From contig CAIKGD010000068.1 in NCBI GenBank assembly GCA_903826865.1, positions 1 through 35,493 of the forward strand: 35,493 nt of DNA. Direction: 5' to 3'. Under the pieces are notes generated by a model, which was not told the origin of the DNA, made no database searches, and saw only the letters and a program-made list of their open reading frames with translations. Both the position numbers and the translations under genes were made by a program. This stretch comes from an uncultured Verrucomicrobiota bacterium (GTDB lineage: Bacteria > Verrucomicrobiota > Kiritimatiellia > Kiritimatiellales > Tichowtungiaceae). Within the stretch, counting starts at the first letter, position 1. Every line of letters begins with the position of its first letter. Below, in pieces: positions 1-8,600 of the stretch.

Positions 1-35
1 CCAACCATAAGCATAATTACCGGTTATTTTAATAG

Positions 36-64
36 TTGCACTTTTAATGCCGGATGCCATACAG
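36..64 (+). promoter_or_regulatory. possible weak promoter upstream of rpsJ
   Basis: The first 97 bases hold no gene that I can see. TTGCAC at 36-41 resembles a -35 box. Seventeen bases later ATACAG at 59-64 is a poor -10 match. A purine-rich stretch (AGAGAGAAA) just before the rpsJ ATG can serve as ribosome binding site. The true operon promoter could equally lie upstream of the window. Confidence 0.2.
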
Positions 65-97
65 GAGACCATCTTAAATCGGTAGCAGAGAGAAATT

Positions 98-406
98 ATG
101 AATAATCAGCGCATACGTATACGTTTAAAATCTTTTGACCACCGGGTGCTGGACGCCTCGTCAAAGGAAATTGTCGAGACCGCCAAACGCACCGGTGCCC
201 GCGTGGCAGGACCCATTCCGATGCCGACCCGTATCGAACGGTTCACTGTTAATCGCAGTCCGTTCGTGAATAAAAAATCAATGGAACAATTTGAAATCAG
301 AACGCATAAGCGTCTGCTTGACATTATTAACCCGACGATCAAAACAGTAGACGAGCTTAAAAAACTTAATCTGCCGGCGGGTGTGGACATCACCATTAAA
401 ATCTGA
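98..406 (+). CDS. rpsJ: 30S ribosomal protein S10
   Basis: S10 (102 aa, the usual length) is a 30S head protein and, with NusB, part of transcription antitermination complexes. The N-terminus begins [15 protein letters not shown], and the central [29 protein letters not shown] block followed in part by RTHKRLLDI is the S10 signature. It is the first gene of a classical S10 operon order and lies 8 bases ahead of rplC. The ATG has a purine-rich leader (AGAGAGAAA). No oddities seen. Confidence 0.97.
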   Translation: MNNQRIRIRLKSFDHRVLDASSKEIVETAKRTGARVAGPIPMPTRIERFTVNRSPFVNKKSMEQFEIRTHKRLLDIINPTIKTVDELKKLNLPAGVDITIKI

Positions 407-414
407 GTGAAATC

Positions 415-1044
415 ATGAAGAGTCTAATTGGAAAAAAACTGGGAATGACCCAGATATTCGATGAAGAAGGCCGGCGGGTTCCCGTTACGGTTATCGAAGC
501 GGGGCCGTGCAGTGTGGTTCAACGCAAGACAACCGGCACGGACGGCTATGAAGCGGTTCAGCTTGGGTTCGGCGCACAGAAGCCCGAACGGGTTGCTAAA
601 CCGCTGGCGGGGCACTTTAAGAAAGCCGGCGTCGGTACGTTACGGGAATTGCGCGAAGTTCGTGTGGATGCAGATGACGCCGCGAAGGCGGGCGATACAC
701 TGACGGCGGCTGTTTTTGAAGGTGTCAATTTTATCGACGTGCTGGGCGTTACCAAAGGTAAAGGCTTTCAGGGCGTAATGAAGCGGCATAATTTCAGCGG
801 CGGGCGTGAGACTCACGGTTCACATTTCCACCGGACAACCGGATCAATCGGTATGAAAGAGAAACCCGGTCGCGTCTTTAAGGGCAAGAGAATGGCCGGT
901 CAGATGGGCAGTACAGGCATTACGGTTCAAAATGTTAAAGTGATTCAGGTTCGTGCTGCCGAAAACCTGATCCTGGTCAAAGGCGCAGTGCCCGGCGCAA
1001 ACGGTACGACGCTGGTGCTGCGAGAAGCACTCAAAAGAAAGTAA
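415..1044 (+). CDS. rplC: 50S ribosomal protein L3
   Basis: L3 (209 aa) is an early assembly protein that binds 23S rRNA near the peptidyl transferase centre. The opening [20 protein letters not shown] and the central loop [17 protein letters not shown] followed by THGSHFHR and [20 protein letters not shown] are diagnostic. The central loop contains the glutamine (KGFQG) that PrmB methylates in E. coli. It sits between rpsJ and rplD in canonical S10-operon order. Start ATG at 415 directly follows the rpsJ stop. Confidence 0.97.
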   Translation: MKSLIGKKLGMTQIFDEEGRRVPVTVIEAGPCSVVQRKTTGTDGYEAVQLGFGAQKPERVAKPLAGHFKKAGVGTLRELREVRVDADDAAKAGDTLTAAVFEGVNFIDVLGVTKGKGFQGVMKRHNFSGGRETHGSHFHRTTGSIGMKEKPGRVFKGKRMAGQMGSTGITVQNVKVIQVRAAENLILVKGAVPGANGTTLVLREALKRK

Positions 1045-1059
1045 TTTGAGAGGACGATC

Positions 1060-1683
1060 ATGAGTACATTGCCGCTTAAAGATTGCAAGGGAAAGAAGCT
1101 GGGTGAAGTAACCCTTAGCGATAAGTTTACTGTTGTGGATAAGGGTGCTCAAGCGGCTCATCAGGCTGTTGTAACCTATCAGGCCCATCAGCATCAGGGT
1201 TCTGCCAACACGCAACGCAAAGGTGAAGTTGCCGGTTCCGGCAAAAAACCCTGGAAACAAAAAGGTCTTGGCCGCGCGCGCGCCGGCTATCGTCAGTCGC
1301 CCGTGTGGCGTGGCGGCGGTGTGGCGTTCGGTCCTCATCCGCACAAAGTGCGCAAGCAGGTTCCCCGTAAGGTGGCCCGACTGGCCTTTGCGTATGCTTT
1401 CGGTGAAAAAGCGGCAGCCGGACAGGTGATGGTTATTGATGACCTCAAGTTGTCAACGCCGCGCACCAAAGAAATCTGCGCGCTGCTGCAGACTCTGGAA
1501 ATCAAAGGCAAGGCGCTGGTGATTCTGGGAGCGGCGGATACGAACATCCAGCTGGCAGCCCAGAATCTTCGGGACATCGAAGTGGTTTGCGCAGAGAACG
1601 TGAACACCTATCAGATTGTTCGTTATCCGCAAATTGTCATCACTAAAGCGGGTGTGGAAAAACTCGAGCAGCGCCTGGCTTAG
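1060..1683 (+). CDS. rplD: 50S ribosomal protein L4
   Basis: L4 (207 aa) lines the peptide exit tunnel; in E. coli it also represses the S10 operon through its leader. The tunnel loop is recognisable around residues 50-90: GSANTQRKGEVAGSGKKPW, then KQKGLGRARAG and RQSPVWRGGGVAFGP. The C-terminal half matches the globular L4 fold (LVILG, NVNTYQIVRYPQIVITK). A GAGAGGA ribosome binding site precedes the ATG. Whether this copy regulates its operon cannot be judged from the sequence. Confidence 0.97.
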   Translation: MSTLPLKDCKGKKLGEVTLSDKFTVVDKGAQAAHQAVVTYQAHQHQGSANTQRKGEVAGSGKKPWKQKGLGRARAGYRQSPVWRGGGVAFGPHPHKVRKQVPRKVARLAFAYAFGEKAAAGQVMVIDDLKLSTPRTKEICALLQTLEIKGKALVILGAADTNIQLAAQNLRDIEVVCAENVNTYQIVRYPQIVITKAGVEKLEQRLA

Positions 1684-1696
1684 GAAGGAATTTTCA

Positions 1697-1981
1697 ATGA
1701 AAGACGTATATAAGGTAATACAGAAAGTCATGCTGACAGAGAAGGGTACGCGCCTTTCCGAAAAGGAAAATAAATACACCTTCAATGTTCGCCCCGACGC
1801 CAACAAGGCCGAGATCAAGCAGGCGGTCGAAGATCTTTTCAAAGTGAAGGTCAGCGCGGTCAACACAATGAAGCGCCAAGGTAAGAAAAAACGTGAGCGC
1901 ACTGCCAGTGCCGGCCGGACAGCCGGCTGGAAGCGGGCGGTAGTAACGCTGGCCGAAGGCAGCAAGATTGATTTGGTGTAA
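1697..1981 (+). CDS. rplW: 50S ribosomal protein L23
   Basis: L23 (94 aa) sits at the tunnel exit and is the ribosomal docking site for trigger factor, whose gene lies at 30781 in this window. The body reads MLTEKGTRLSEKENKYTFNV, then ANKAEIKQAVEDLFKVKVSAVNT, the L23 core. I chose the ATG at 1697 because GGAAGGA lies 7 bases upstream and the product then begins MKDVYKVI like other L23 proteins. A longer frame starting at 1616 would overlap rplD heavily and adds no conserved sequence. Confidence 0.95.
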   Translation: MKDVYKVIQKVMLTEKGTRLSEKENKYTFNVRPDANKAEIKQAVEDLFKVKVSAVNTMKRQGKKKRERTASAGRTAGWKRAVVTLAEGSKIDLV

Positions 1982-1993
1982 GGAGTTTGAGTC

Positions 1994-2821
1994 ATGGCTT
2001 TAAAAACATATAAACCGACCACGCCGAGCCGCCGTCATACGGTGACATCTGCGTTTGAAGAAATAACAAAATCGACGCCGGAAAGGTCTTTGATACGTTC
2101 GAAGAAAAGTACGGGCGGGCGGAACAGTGCCGGACGCATTTCAACGCGGCATCGCGGGGGCGGACACAAGCGCCGTTACCGCCTGATTGATTTCAAGCGT
2201 AATAAATTCGGCATTCCGGCGAAGGTCGTGACGATTGAGTACGATCCGAACCGCTCAGCCCGTATTGCGTTGCTGAATTACGTGGATGGCGAAAAACGCT
2301 ACATGCTGGCACCGGTCGGTCTTCAGGTCGGCACCGTGGTGCTGTCCGGGCCGGAAGCTGAGCCGGCGGTGGGTAATGCGCTGCCGCTCGAAAAAATTCC
2401 GCTGGGCATGACGGTTCATAACATTGAATTGAAGGCCGGTTGCGGCGGGCAAATCGCCCGTTCAGCAGGTGCCGGTGCACAGTTGATGTCCCGCGAAGGA
2501 GAATTCGCCAACTTGAAGATGCCGTCGGGTGAAATCCGCCGGGTTCGTGTCAACTGCTACGCCACCGTCGGGCAGGTTGGTAATGTAGATCATGAAAATA
2601 TTTCCAGCGGCAAAGCAGGCCGGAAACGCTGGCTGGGCATCCGTCCGACCGTTCGCGGTGTGGCAATGAATCCGGTCGACCATCCTATGGGTGGTGGTGA
2701 GGGGCGCACTTCCGGCGGTGGTCATCCGCAGTCGCCGTGGGGCACGCTGGCTAAGGGTAAACGTACCCGCAAGAAAAAACTGGCTTCGAACAAGTACATT
2801 GTCGAACGGAGAAAGAAGTAA
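1994..2821 (+). CDS. rplB: 50S ribosomal protein L2
   Basis: L2 (275 aa) is a primary 23S rRNA binding protein near the peptidyl transferase centre. Recognisable blocks are [47 protein letters not shown] and the C-terminal NPVDHP-GGGEGR region. An oddity: the normally near-invariant DHPHGGGEGR reads [10 protein letters not shown] here (codons GAC CAT CCT ATG GGT at about 2677-2691). The first histidine, the one usually discussed as functionally important, is kept and the second is Met. Otherwise full length and normal. Confidence 0.97.
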   Translation: MALKTYKPTTPSRRHTVTSAFEEITKSTPERSLIRSKKSTGGRNSAGRISTRHRGGGHKRRYRLIDFKRNKFGIPAKVVTIEYDPNRSARIALLNYVDGEKRYMLAPVGLQVGTVVLSGPEAEPAVGNALPLEKIPLGMTVHNIELKAGCGGQIARSAGAGAQLMSREGEFANLKMPSGEIRRVRVNCYATVGQVGNVDHENISSGKAGRKRWLGIRPTVRGVAMNPVDHPMGGGEGRTSGGGHPQSPWGTLAKGKRTRKKKLASNKYIVERRKK

Positions 2822-2824
2822 TCT

Positions 2825-3106
2825 ATGGCTCGTTCACTTAAAAAAGGTCCTTTCATAGACGGAAAACTGCTCAAGAAAGTCGGGCAGATGGAAGTCTCCG
2901 GCAGAAAAAAACCGATCAAGACATGGGCACGCGCCTCAATGATTGTGCCGGAATTCATCGGTCATAATTTTTCCGTTCATAACGGGAAAGTTTTTGTGGC
3001 GGTATTTGTAACGGAAAATATGGTGGGGCACCGCTTCGGCGAGTTTGCTGCGACCCGTGCTTTCAGACAGCATGGCGTTGCGACGGACAAGACCGTTGCG
3101 AAATAA
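2825..3106 (+). CDS. rpsS: 30S ribosomal protein S19
   Basis: S19 (93 aa) is a 30S head protein that forms a complex with S13 and contacts the A-site t[22 protein letters not shown] at the start, then [23 protein letters not shown] and [14 protein letters not shown], are textbook S19 motifs. It begins 3 bases after the rplB stop. It is followed by an unusually long gap (92 bases) before rplV. Confidence 0.97.
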   Translation: MARSLKKGPFIDGKLLKKVGQMEVSGRKKPIKTWARASMIVPEFIGHNFSVHNGKVFVAVFVTENMVGHRFGEFAATRAFRQHGVATDKTVAK

Positions 3107-3198
3107 TATTTTTTTTGTGGAAGTTCTGGATTTGGAAATGGAATGACGTATAGTTGCCGCCCTTGTGTGAAAAAAACGGCACGATGAGAGAGAAAAAC
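3107..3198 (+). promoter_or_regulatory. long rpsS-rplV spacer with T-run and possible internal promoter
   Basis: Most neighbours in this cluster are 0-25 bases apart, but rpsS and rplV are separated by 92. A run of eight T lies at 3109-3116, about a dozen bases after a small hairpin (3081-3086 with 3093-3098, inside rpsS). TATAGT at 3149-3154 is a good -10-like hexamer, but no convincing -35 box sits 16-18 bases upstream. This could be a weak attenuator plus secondary promoter, or simply relaxed sequence. Confidence 0.25.
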
Positions 3199-3534
3199 AT
3201 GGAAGTTTCAGCAACAACTAAATATGTACGGATGTCGCCGATCAAGGCCCGCTATATGGCATCTGAGATCAGGGGTCTTTCTGTTGCGGAAGCCCTTCGT
3301 ATTACAAACTTTAACGCAATGAAAGCAGCCGCTGAGATCGGAAAAACGCTCAAGTCAGCTATTGCCAATGCGCAGAGCAATGAAAATGTCTCCGCCGATA
3401 ATCTTTTTGTGAAGGATGCTTATGTGGACGGCGGGCCGGTTCTTAAACGGTTCCGGCCCCGCGCTCGCGGTTCGGCCAGTGCCATTCGCAAACGCACGAC
3501 TCATATCACTGTGGTTTTAACAGATCGTAAATAA
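3199..3534 (+). CDS. rplV: 50S ribosomal protein L22
   Basis: L22 (111 aa from this start) has a long beta-hairpin that lines the exit tunnel. The core VRMSPIKARYMASEIRGLSV at the N-terminus and the hairpin end GGPVLKRFRPRARGSASAI then RKRTTHITVVL are typical. The start is uncertain. ATG at 3199 gives MEVSATTKYVRMSP, a normal L22 N-terminus, with GAGAGAGA upstream. ATG at 3184 or TTG at 3154 would add 5 or 15 residues that look non-conserved. Confidence 0.94.
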   Translation: MEVSATTKYVRMSPIKARYMASEIRGLSVAEALRITNFNAMKAAAEIGKTLKSAIANAQSNENVSADNLFVKDAYVDGGPVLKRFRPRARGSASAIRKRTTHITVVLTDRK

Positions 3535-3549
3535 GGAAAGGGAATCGTT

Positions 3550-4185
3550 TTGGGACAGAAAGTAAATCCTATAGGCTTCCGAATTGCGGTAAATAAGAAC
3601 TGGCGCTCTCGCTGGTTCGCCGGCAAGAAGGAATTTGCTGACCTGCTTCAGGAGGATATCCGTATCCGGGAAGCGGTACAAACGCGTCTGAAAGAAGCCG
3701 CGATTTCCAATGTGTTTATCGAGCGGTATGCCAATCGTGTCCGCGTGACCATTCGCACGGCCCGTCCGGGTCTGGTGATCGGCCGCAAGGGCGAAGATAT
3801 CGAAAAACTGCGCGAGCAGCTTGGCAAGATGACCAAAAAAGAAGTTTACATCGAAATTGACGAAGTAAAAAAACCTGACATTGATGCCAAGCTGGTGGCT
3901 GAGAGCATTGCGTTGCAGCTGGAACGCCGTGTTTCGTACCGCCGGGCGATGAAGCGTGCGATTCAGATGGCAATGGATGTCGGTGCTGACGGTATTAAAG
4001 TACTGGCTTCCGGACGTCTGGGCGGCGCCGAAATATCCCGTTCGGAGAGTTACAAAGAAGGCAGGATTCCGCTTCATACGTTACGGGCCGACATTGACTA
4101 CGGAACAGCAACATCCCGAACCGTAGCCGGTGCCATCGGCATCAAAGTGTGGATTTGTAAGAAGTATGAAAAGGCGCAAGCTTAG
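3550..4185 (+). CDS. rpsC: 30S ribosomal protein S3
   Basis: S3 (211 aa) sits at the mRNA entry channel. It starts with TTG, read as Met, giving [18 protein letters not shown], the universal S3 N-terminus. AAGGAAAGG lies about 8 bases upstream and supports this start. The KH domain carries [18 protein letters not shown] at about residues 76-93, and the C-terminal domain has [11 protein letters not shown] and [12 protein letters not shown] followed by [18 protein letters not shown]. Full length. Confidence 0.97.
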   Translation: MGQKVNPIGFRIAVNKNWRSRWFAGKKEFADLLQEDIRIREAVQTRLKEAAISNVFIERYANRVRVTIRTARPGLVIGRKGEDIEKLREQLGKMTKKEVYIEIDEVKKPDIDAKLVAESIALQLERRVSYRRAMKRAIQMAMDVGADGIKVLASGRLGGAEISRSESYKEGRIPLHTLRADIDYGTATSRTVAGAIGIKVWICKKYEKAQA

Positions 4186-4197
4186 GAGTATTGACCA

Positions 4198-4617
4198 ATG
4201 CCTTTAATGCCAAAACGAGTTAAATACAGGAAAGTCCAGAAGGGCTCCCGCGGCGGTATGGCCAAAGCCGGCACCACGCTGGCTTTCGGTGAATACGGTC
4301 TGCAGGCGCTGGAGCGCGCATGGATCACAAACATTCAGATTGAGGCCTGCCGCGTGGCAATCAACCGAAACCTGAAACGTAAAGGGAAACTCTGGATCCG
4401 CATTTTTCCGGATAAACCTTTTACCAAAAAGCCGCTGGAAGTACGTATGGGTAAAGGAAAAGGCGGCGTCGAAGGCTGGGTTTCCGTAGTGCGTCCGGGA
4501 CGGATGCTTTTTGAACTCGACGGAGTGACTGACCAGCAGGCGCGCATTGCTATGCGGCTGGCCGCAACCAAGCTGCCTATACGGGTACAGTTTGTGACGC
4601 GCCATGCAAACCGCTGA
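4198..4617 (+). CDS. rplP: 50S ribosomal protein L16
   Basis: L16 (139 aa) binds near the A-site and the 5S rRNA region. [30 protein letters not shown] and [20 protein letters not shown] are the L16 signature. AGGAG at about 4184-4188 favours ATG 4198 over the in-frame ATG three codons later (MPKRV), although the latter matches many L16 starts. It precedes rpmC in the normal order. Confidence 0.97.
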   Translation: MPLMPKRVKYRKVQKGSRGGMAKAGTTLAFGEYGLQALERAWITNIQIEACRVAINRNLKRKGKLWIRIFPDKPFTKKPLEVRMGKGKGGVEGWVSVVRPGRMLFELDGVTDQQARIAMRLAATKLPIRVQFVTRHANR

Positions 4618-4636
4618 TTTGAGATGAGAGTGCCGA

Positions 4637-4837
4637 ATGAAAAAAGTAAAAGAACTTACAGATAATACAACGGTCGAGCTGCAGCAGCAGCTTGAGGATG
4701 CGAAGAAGGAGCTGTTTACATTGCGCCTTCAGCAGGTTTCGGGGCAGCTGGAAAATCCGCTGCGGATCCGTGCCGCGCGTCGCTCAGTGGCCCGCATTAA
4801 AACGGTTATGAATCAGGCGGCGAAAGCCGAGGGGTAA
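4637..4837 (+). CDS. rpmC: 50S ribosomal protein L29
   Basis: L29 (66 aa) is a small two-helix protein near the tunnel exit, next to L23. [20 protein letters not shown], then [19 protein letters not shown] and [15 protein letters not shown], match the family over the full length. It lies between rplP and rpsQ as in most bacteria, with 3 bases to rpsQ. Confidence 0.95.
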   Translation: MKKVKELTDNTTVELQQQLEDAKKELFTLRLQQVSGQLENPLRIRAARRSVARIKTVMNQAAKAEG

Positions 4838-4840
4838 AAG

Positions 4841-5092
4841 ATGGAGTCAAGAGGTCATCGGAAAGTACGCGAAGGTCGCGTGAGCAGTGTGTCGGGTAAT
4901 AAAACCATCGCTGTACTCATCGAACGCCGGGTCCGGCATCCGTTGCTGGGCAAAGAGTTGCGCGTGACAAAAAAAATTCATGCACATGATGAAAAAAACG
5001 AAGCAAAAGTCGGGCAGGTAGTGCGGGTGATGGAAACGCGTCCGATCAGTCGTCTGAAAAACTGGCGGCTTATCGAAATTCTTTCGAAATAA
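4841..5092 (+). CDS. rpsQ: 30S ribosomal protein S17
   Basis: S17 (83 aa) is an OB-fold primary binder of 16S rRNA. The sequence [20 protein letters not shown], then [20 protein letters not shown] and [19 protein letters not shown], covers the whole family profile. It starts 3 bases after rpmC, so coupled translation is likely. Confidence 0.96.
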   Translation: MESRGHRKVREGRVSSVSGNKTIAVLIERRVRHPLLGKELRVTKKIHAHDEKNEAKVGQVVRVMETRPISRLKNWRLIEILSK

Positions 5093-5105
5093 GGCAGGTA
5101 ATAAA

Positions 5106-5471
5106 ATGATTTTAGTGCAAACCAGACTGGATGTCGCGGATAACACAGGCGCACGAAGCGTGCAATGCATCCGGGTGCTGAAAACCAAGCGCAATTATGC
5201 GAAGGTCGGCGAGATTATTAAAGTGGCCGTTAAAGAAGCTCAGCCGGGCGGTATCGTTAAAAAGGGCGAAGTTTGTGAGGCGGTGGTCGTGCGGACTAAA
5301 TCAGCGATTCGCCGTCGCGACGGCTCTGTTCTGCGTTTCGACCATAACGCGGCCGTTATCATTGATGCGGCAAAAAATCCTCGGGGAACACGCATTTTCG
5401 GCCCGGTAGCCCGCGAGTTGCGCGACGGAAACTTTATGAAAGTGGTTTCGCTCGCTCCGGAAGTGCTTTGA
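5106..5471 (+). CDS. rplN: 50S ribosomal protein L14
   Basis: L14 (121 aa) forms an intersubunit bridge with 16S rRNA. The start [20 protein letters not shown] and the block [20 protein letters not shown] followed by FGPVARELR are diagnostic. Its last bases overlap the upstream part of the rplX leader, and the rplX ribosome binding site begins right at its stop codon. Confidence 0.97.
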   Translation: MILVQTRLDVADNTGARSVQCIRVLKTKRNYAKVGEIIKVAVKEAQPGGIVKKGEVCEAVVVRTKSAIRRRDGSVLRFDHNAAVIIDAAKNPRGTRIFGPVARELRDGNFMKVVSLAPEVL

Positions 5472-5488
5472 GGAGAGGAAATATTTTT

Positions 5489-5710
5489 ATGGCAACGATT
5501 AAAAAAGGCGATTTGGTCAAGGCCGTCTGCGGCGATGACAAAGGCAAGACCGGCAAGGTTCTTCAGGTGCTTCCGGGTACCGGACGGGTTCTGGTGGAGG
5601 GCCTTAATTTTGTGAAGAAGCATATGCGTAAGACACAGGACAAACCGCAGGGCGGTGTGTTTGAAAAGGAAGCTTCTATTCATATATCAAATCTGAAAAA
5701 AGCAGAGTAA
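5489..5710 (+). CDS. rplX: 50S ribosomal protein L24, short form
   Basis: L24 (73 aa from this start) is an assembly-initiating KOW-domain protein. KKGDLVKAVCGDDKGKTGKV is the KOW motif and NFVKKHMRKTQDKPQGGVFE then KEASIHISNL the following family block. The product stops right after HISNLKKAE, so the C-terminal extension seen in roughly 100-residue homologues such as E. coli L24 is absent. ATG 5489 was chosen because AGGAGAGGA at 5471-5479 is ideally spaced; an upstream TTG at 5468 overlaps that site. Confidence 0.94.
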   Translation: MATIKKGDLVKAVCGDDKGKTGKVLQVLPGTGRVLVEGLNFVKKHMRKTQDKPQGGVFEKEASIHISNLKKAE

Positions 5711-5742
5711 CTGATTAATTTATTTTAGAGGAGCGGGTCTTC

Positions 5743-6306
5743 ATGATTCCGACGATGAAAACAAAATATCGCGAACAAGTGGTGCCGGAACTTCAGAAGA
5801 AGTTCAATTACAGCAACCGCATGCAAATTCCGGCACTTTCAAAAATTGCCATTAACGTATCTGTCGGTATGCAGCATGATCGCGATGCATTGCAGGCGGT
5901 ACTCGACGATTTGACCAAAATAACCGGGCAGCGGCCGGTCACGATCAAAGCCCGGAAAAGCGTATCAAACTTTAAACTGCGCGAAGGCGTTTCGCTGGCA
6001 GGTAAAGTGACATTACGCGGTGTCCGGATGTATGAATTTCTGGATCGTCTGATCAATACAGCGTTACCACGTATCCGCGACTTTCGGGGACTTCCGCCTA
6101 AATCCTTTGATGGATTCGGAAACTACTCGCTCGGTCTCAAGGAACAGACTATTTTCCCGGAAATTAATCCGGACCATGTCCGCAAGGTACACGGCATGGA
6201 TGTGACATTTGTCACAACAGCCAAGACCGATTCCGAGGCCTACGAACTGCTCCGCCTTATGGGGATGCCGTTTGAAAACGCCAAAAACAAAGGTGAACAG
6301 CAATGA
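5743..6306 (+). CDS. rplE: 50S ribosomal protein L5
   Basis: L5 (187 aa) binds 5S rRNA and contacts P-site tRNA. Motifs include [58 protein letters not shown] and [29 protein letters not shown] sits upstream of ATG 5743; an in-frame ATG at 5755 is a less likely alternative. In most bacteria rpsN follows this gene. Here the stop overlaps the rpsH start by four bases (ATGA) and rpsN is missing from this position. Confidence 0.97.
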   Translation: MIPTMKTKYREQVVPELQKKFNYSNRMQIPALSKIAINVSVGMQHDRDALQAVLDDLTKITGQRPVTIKARKSVSNFKLREGVSLAGKVTLRGVRMYEFLDRLINTALPRIRDFRGLPPKSFDGFGNYSLGLKEQTIFPEINPDHVRKVHGMDVTFVTTAKTDSEAYELLRLMGMPFENAKNKGEQQ

Positions 6307-6701
6307 TATTGAGCGATCCTATTTCTGATATGCTGACGCGCATCCGCAACGCCAACATGGCGGCGCATACGAAAGTGCAGATGCCGCACTCCAAAATGAA
6401 GAGCGAGTTGGCCCGTATCCTTAAACAGGAAGGGTACATCAAGGACTACACCACCGAAAAAGTGGATGGAAAGGCAACGCTGGTTCTGCATCTTAAATAT
6501 CAGGATGATCAGAAACCGGTTATCCAGGGTCTGCGGCGTGTCAGTCGTCCGAGCTGTCACCATTATGTGACAGCGGCGGATGTTCCGCGTGTGTTGGGCG
6601 GTATCGGTACGGCGGTTCTAAGCACATCGTCCGGTATGCTCAGCGATAAAGATGCTCGCAAAGCCCATGTGGGCGGCGAAGTGCTTTGCTATGTATGGTA
6701 A
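6303..6701 (+). CDS. rpsH: 30S ribosomal protein S8
   Basis: S8 (132 aa) is a primary binder of the 16S central domain and in E. coli represses the spc operon. [20 protein letters not shown] at the N-terminus, [20 protein letters not shown] in the middle and the C-terminal [20 protein letters not shown] are typical. Its ATG overlaps the rplE stop in ATGA, so translation is probably coupled directly to L5 rather than to S14. Confidence 0.97.
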   Translation: MILSDPISDMLTRIRNANMAAHTKVQMPHSKMKSELARILKQEGYIKDYTTEKVDGKATLVLHLKYQDDQKPVIQGLRRVSRPSCHHYVTAADVPRVLGGIGTAVLSTSSGMLSDKDARKAHVGGEVLCYVW

Positions 6702-6722
6702 TTTCAAATCGAGGTTGTAACG

Positions 6723-7259
6723 ATGTCTAGAATAGGAAAAATACCTGTAACGGTTCCGGCTGGTGCTGAAGTGACGCTTAGCGGGAATGTTGCCACGGTT
6801 AAAGGTGCCAAGGGACAGAGTACCCTTAAGATTCCTGCGCAGATCACGGTGGCCGTTGACGGCGGACGGGTAACAGTTGGGCGAAAAGATGAAACGAAGG
6901 AAGCCCGCGCATTGCACGGAACCATTCGCAACACCCTCAACAATATGATTCTCGGCGTACAGAACGGGTATGTGAAAGAACTGGAAATTCAGGGTGTCGG
7001 CTACAAGGCGCAGTTGCAGGGAAAAACCCTGGTTCTTTCGCTTGGTTTCTCGCACGACATCAAATATGCGATTCCCGAAGGCATCAAAATCGAAGTCACC
7101 GGGGCAACCGATGTAAAAGTGTCAGGGCACGACAAGGCTCTGGTCGGTCTGGTCGCCGCGCGTATCCGCGCGTTCGCTCCTGCAGAACCCTACAAGGGTA
7201 AAGGAGTGCGGTACAAAGGTGAACAGGTCCGGCGCAAGGAAGGTAAGGCAGTGGCTTAA
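6723..7259 (+). CDS. rplF: 50S ribosomal protein L6
   Basis: L6 (178 aa) has two tandem alpha/beta domains and lies near the GTPase-associated centre. MSRIGKIPVTVPAGAEVTL, NMILGVQNGYVKELEIQGVG then YKAQLQGKTLVLSLGFSH, and the C-terminal EPYKGKGVRYKGEQVRRKEG are diagnostic. It lies 2 bases before rplR. Confidence 0.97.
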   Translation: MSRIGKIPVTVPAGAEVTLSGNVATVKGAKGQSTLKIPAQITVAVDGGRVTVGRKDETKEARALHGTIRNTLNNMILGVQNGYVKELEIQGVGYKAQLQGKTLVLSLGFSHDIKYAIPEGIKIEVTGATDVKVSGHDKALVGLVAARIRAFAPAEPYKGKGVRYKGEQVRRKEGKAVA

Positions 7260-7261
7260 TC

Positions 7262-7603
7262 ATGAAAGTCAAAAACAAATCAGATTATCGGAAGCGCAGA
7301 CATCTCCGTTTGCGGAACAAAGTGCAGGGAACCGCCGAGCGTCCGCGTATGGCTGTTTACGTCTCCAACCGTTATATTTACGTGCAGGTCATCGACGACG
7401 ACGCGCGGAAAACCATTTGCTCGGTTTCATCGCTGGGCGATAAGTGTACGGTGGATACGGCTAAAGTACTGGGTGCCAAAGCGGCGGAAACAGCCAAAGG
7501 GCAGGGTATTTCAAAAGTGGTTTTTGACCGTGGGGGCTTTGCCTACGGATCGCGCTTGCGTGCGCTGGCCGACAGTGCCCGCGAAGCCGGCCTTCAGTTT
7601 TAA
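7262..7603 (+). CDS. rplR: 50S ribosomal protein L18
   Basis: L18 (113 aa) binds 5S rRNA with L5 and L25-type proteins. [20 protein letters not shown] then [11 protein letters not shown], and [20 protein letters not shown] then EAGLQF, match the family end to end. The start is placed directly after the rplF stop with the binding site inside rplF. Confidence 0.97.
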   Translation: MKVKNKSDYRKRRHLRLRNKVQGTAERPRMAVYVSNRYIYVQVIDDDARKTICSVSSLGDKCTVDTAKVLGAKAAETAKGQGISKVVFDRGGFAYGSRLRALADSAREAGLQF

Positions 7604-7629
7604 TTTATGTAAATGAGGAGTTGCTCGAA

Positions 7630-8118
7630 GTGACTGAAAAATCAGCAGAAAAAAAAGTTAAATCGGAGTTCGAAGAACGTGTCGTTCACATCAACCGCAA
7701 TTCGAAAGTGGTCAAAGGTGGACGCCGGTTCAGCTTCGGCGCGCTGGTTGTCGTCGGCGATGGAGCCGGACGGGTCGGTTACGGCCTCGGTAAAGCCAAC
7801 GAAGTGGCCGATGCGATTCGCAAAGGCGGCGAAGCGGCCAAACGCGTCATGAAACCGATTACCATGAAGGGCACCACCATTCCGCACGAAACGACCGGTA
7901 AATTCGGCGGTGCGCAGGTTCTGTTGCGTCCGGCGTCTGAAGGTACCGGTGTAATTGCCGGTGGATCCTGCCGCGCGGTACTCGAACTGGCCGGTGTACG
8001 CGATGTACTCGCCAAATCGCTCGGAAGCAGCAATAAATTGAACGTAACCAAAGCCACCATGGCCGCCCTTGCCACTTTGCGTACACGCGAAGCGGCACTT
8101 GCGGCCCGCGGGAAATAA
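7630..8118 (+). CDS. rpsE: 30S ribosomal protein S5
   Basis: S5 (162 aa) helps maintain decoding fidelity and the mRNA entry helicase function. [20 protein letters not shown] then [20 protein letters not shown], and [20 protein letters not shown] then [13 protein letters not shown], are S5 signatures. I chose GTG at 7630 as start: AGGAG at 7616-7620 is 9 bases upstream, whereas the in-frame TTG at 7621 directly abuts it. The next gene is rplO with no rpmD (L30) in the 17-base gap. Confidence 0.96.
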   Translation: MTEKSAEKKVKSEFEERVVHINRNSKVVKGGRRFSFGALVVVGDGAGRVGYGLGKANEVADAIRKGGEAAKRVMKPITMKGTTIPHETTGKFGGAQVLLRPASEGTGVIAGGSCRAVLELAGVRDVLAKSLGSSNKLNVTKATMAALATLRTREAALAARGK

Positions 8119-8135
8119 AAAAGAGGTTTTTTAAA

Positions 8136-8576
8136 ATGGAACTGCATTCACTACAACCTGCAAAAGGTTCTACACACCGGAAAATGCGTGTTGGTCGCGG
8201 CCGGGCTTCCGGAAAAGGGAAGACTTCAGGCCGCGGTCATAAAGGCGCCTATGCACGCTCCGGCCACAAGCATAAGCCGCTCTTTGAAGGGGGACAGATG
8301 CCCATGGCCCGTCGCATTCCTAAACGCGGGTTTAGTAACTATAATCGTAAAGTGCTCGCTCCGGTAAACGTTGCTGCGCTGAACTCATTTGAGGCCGGCA
8401 CGGTAGTGACGCTGGAACTTCTGCGTCAGGTTGGTTTTGTTAACGGTCAGTGGGACGGCGTCAAAGTGCTCGGTAACGGTGAAATTTCTAAAAAAATAGC
8501 GGTCAAAGCCAATGCCTTCAGTGCTTCGGCCAAAGAGAAAATCGAAGCTGCCGGCGGCAGTTGCGAAACAGTCTGA
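8136..8576 (+). CDS. rplO: 50S ribosomal protein L15
   Basis: L15 (146 aa) is an early 50S assembly protein. The basic glycine-rich N-terminus [20 protein letters not shown] then KGAYARSG and the block [20 protein letters not shown] are typical, as is the C-terminal [20 protein letters not shown] then [18 protein letters not shown] site inside AAAAAAGAGGTTTTTT precedes the start. It leads into secY after 24 bases, the usual spc order. Confidence 0.97.
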   Translation: MELHSLQPAKGSTHRKMRVGRGRASGKGKTSGRGHKGAYARSGHKHKPLFEGGQMPMARRIPKRGFSNYNRKVLAPVNVAALNSFEAGTVVTLELLRQVGFVNGQWDGVKVLGNGEISKKIAVKANAFSASAKEKIEAAGGSCETV

Positions 8577-8600
8577 CCCAAAATTTAAGCGGGGTAAACG

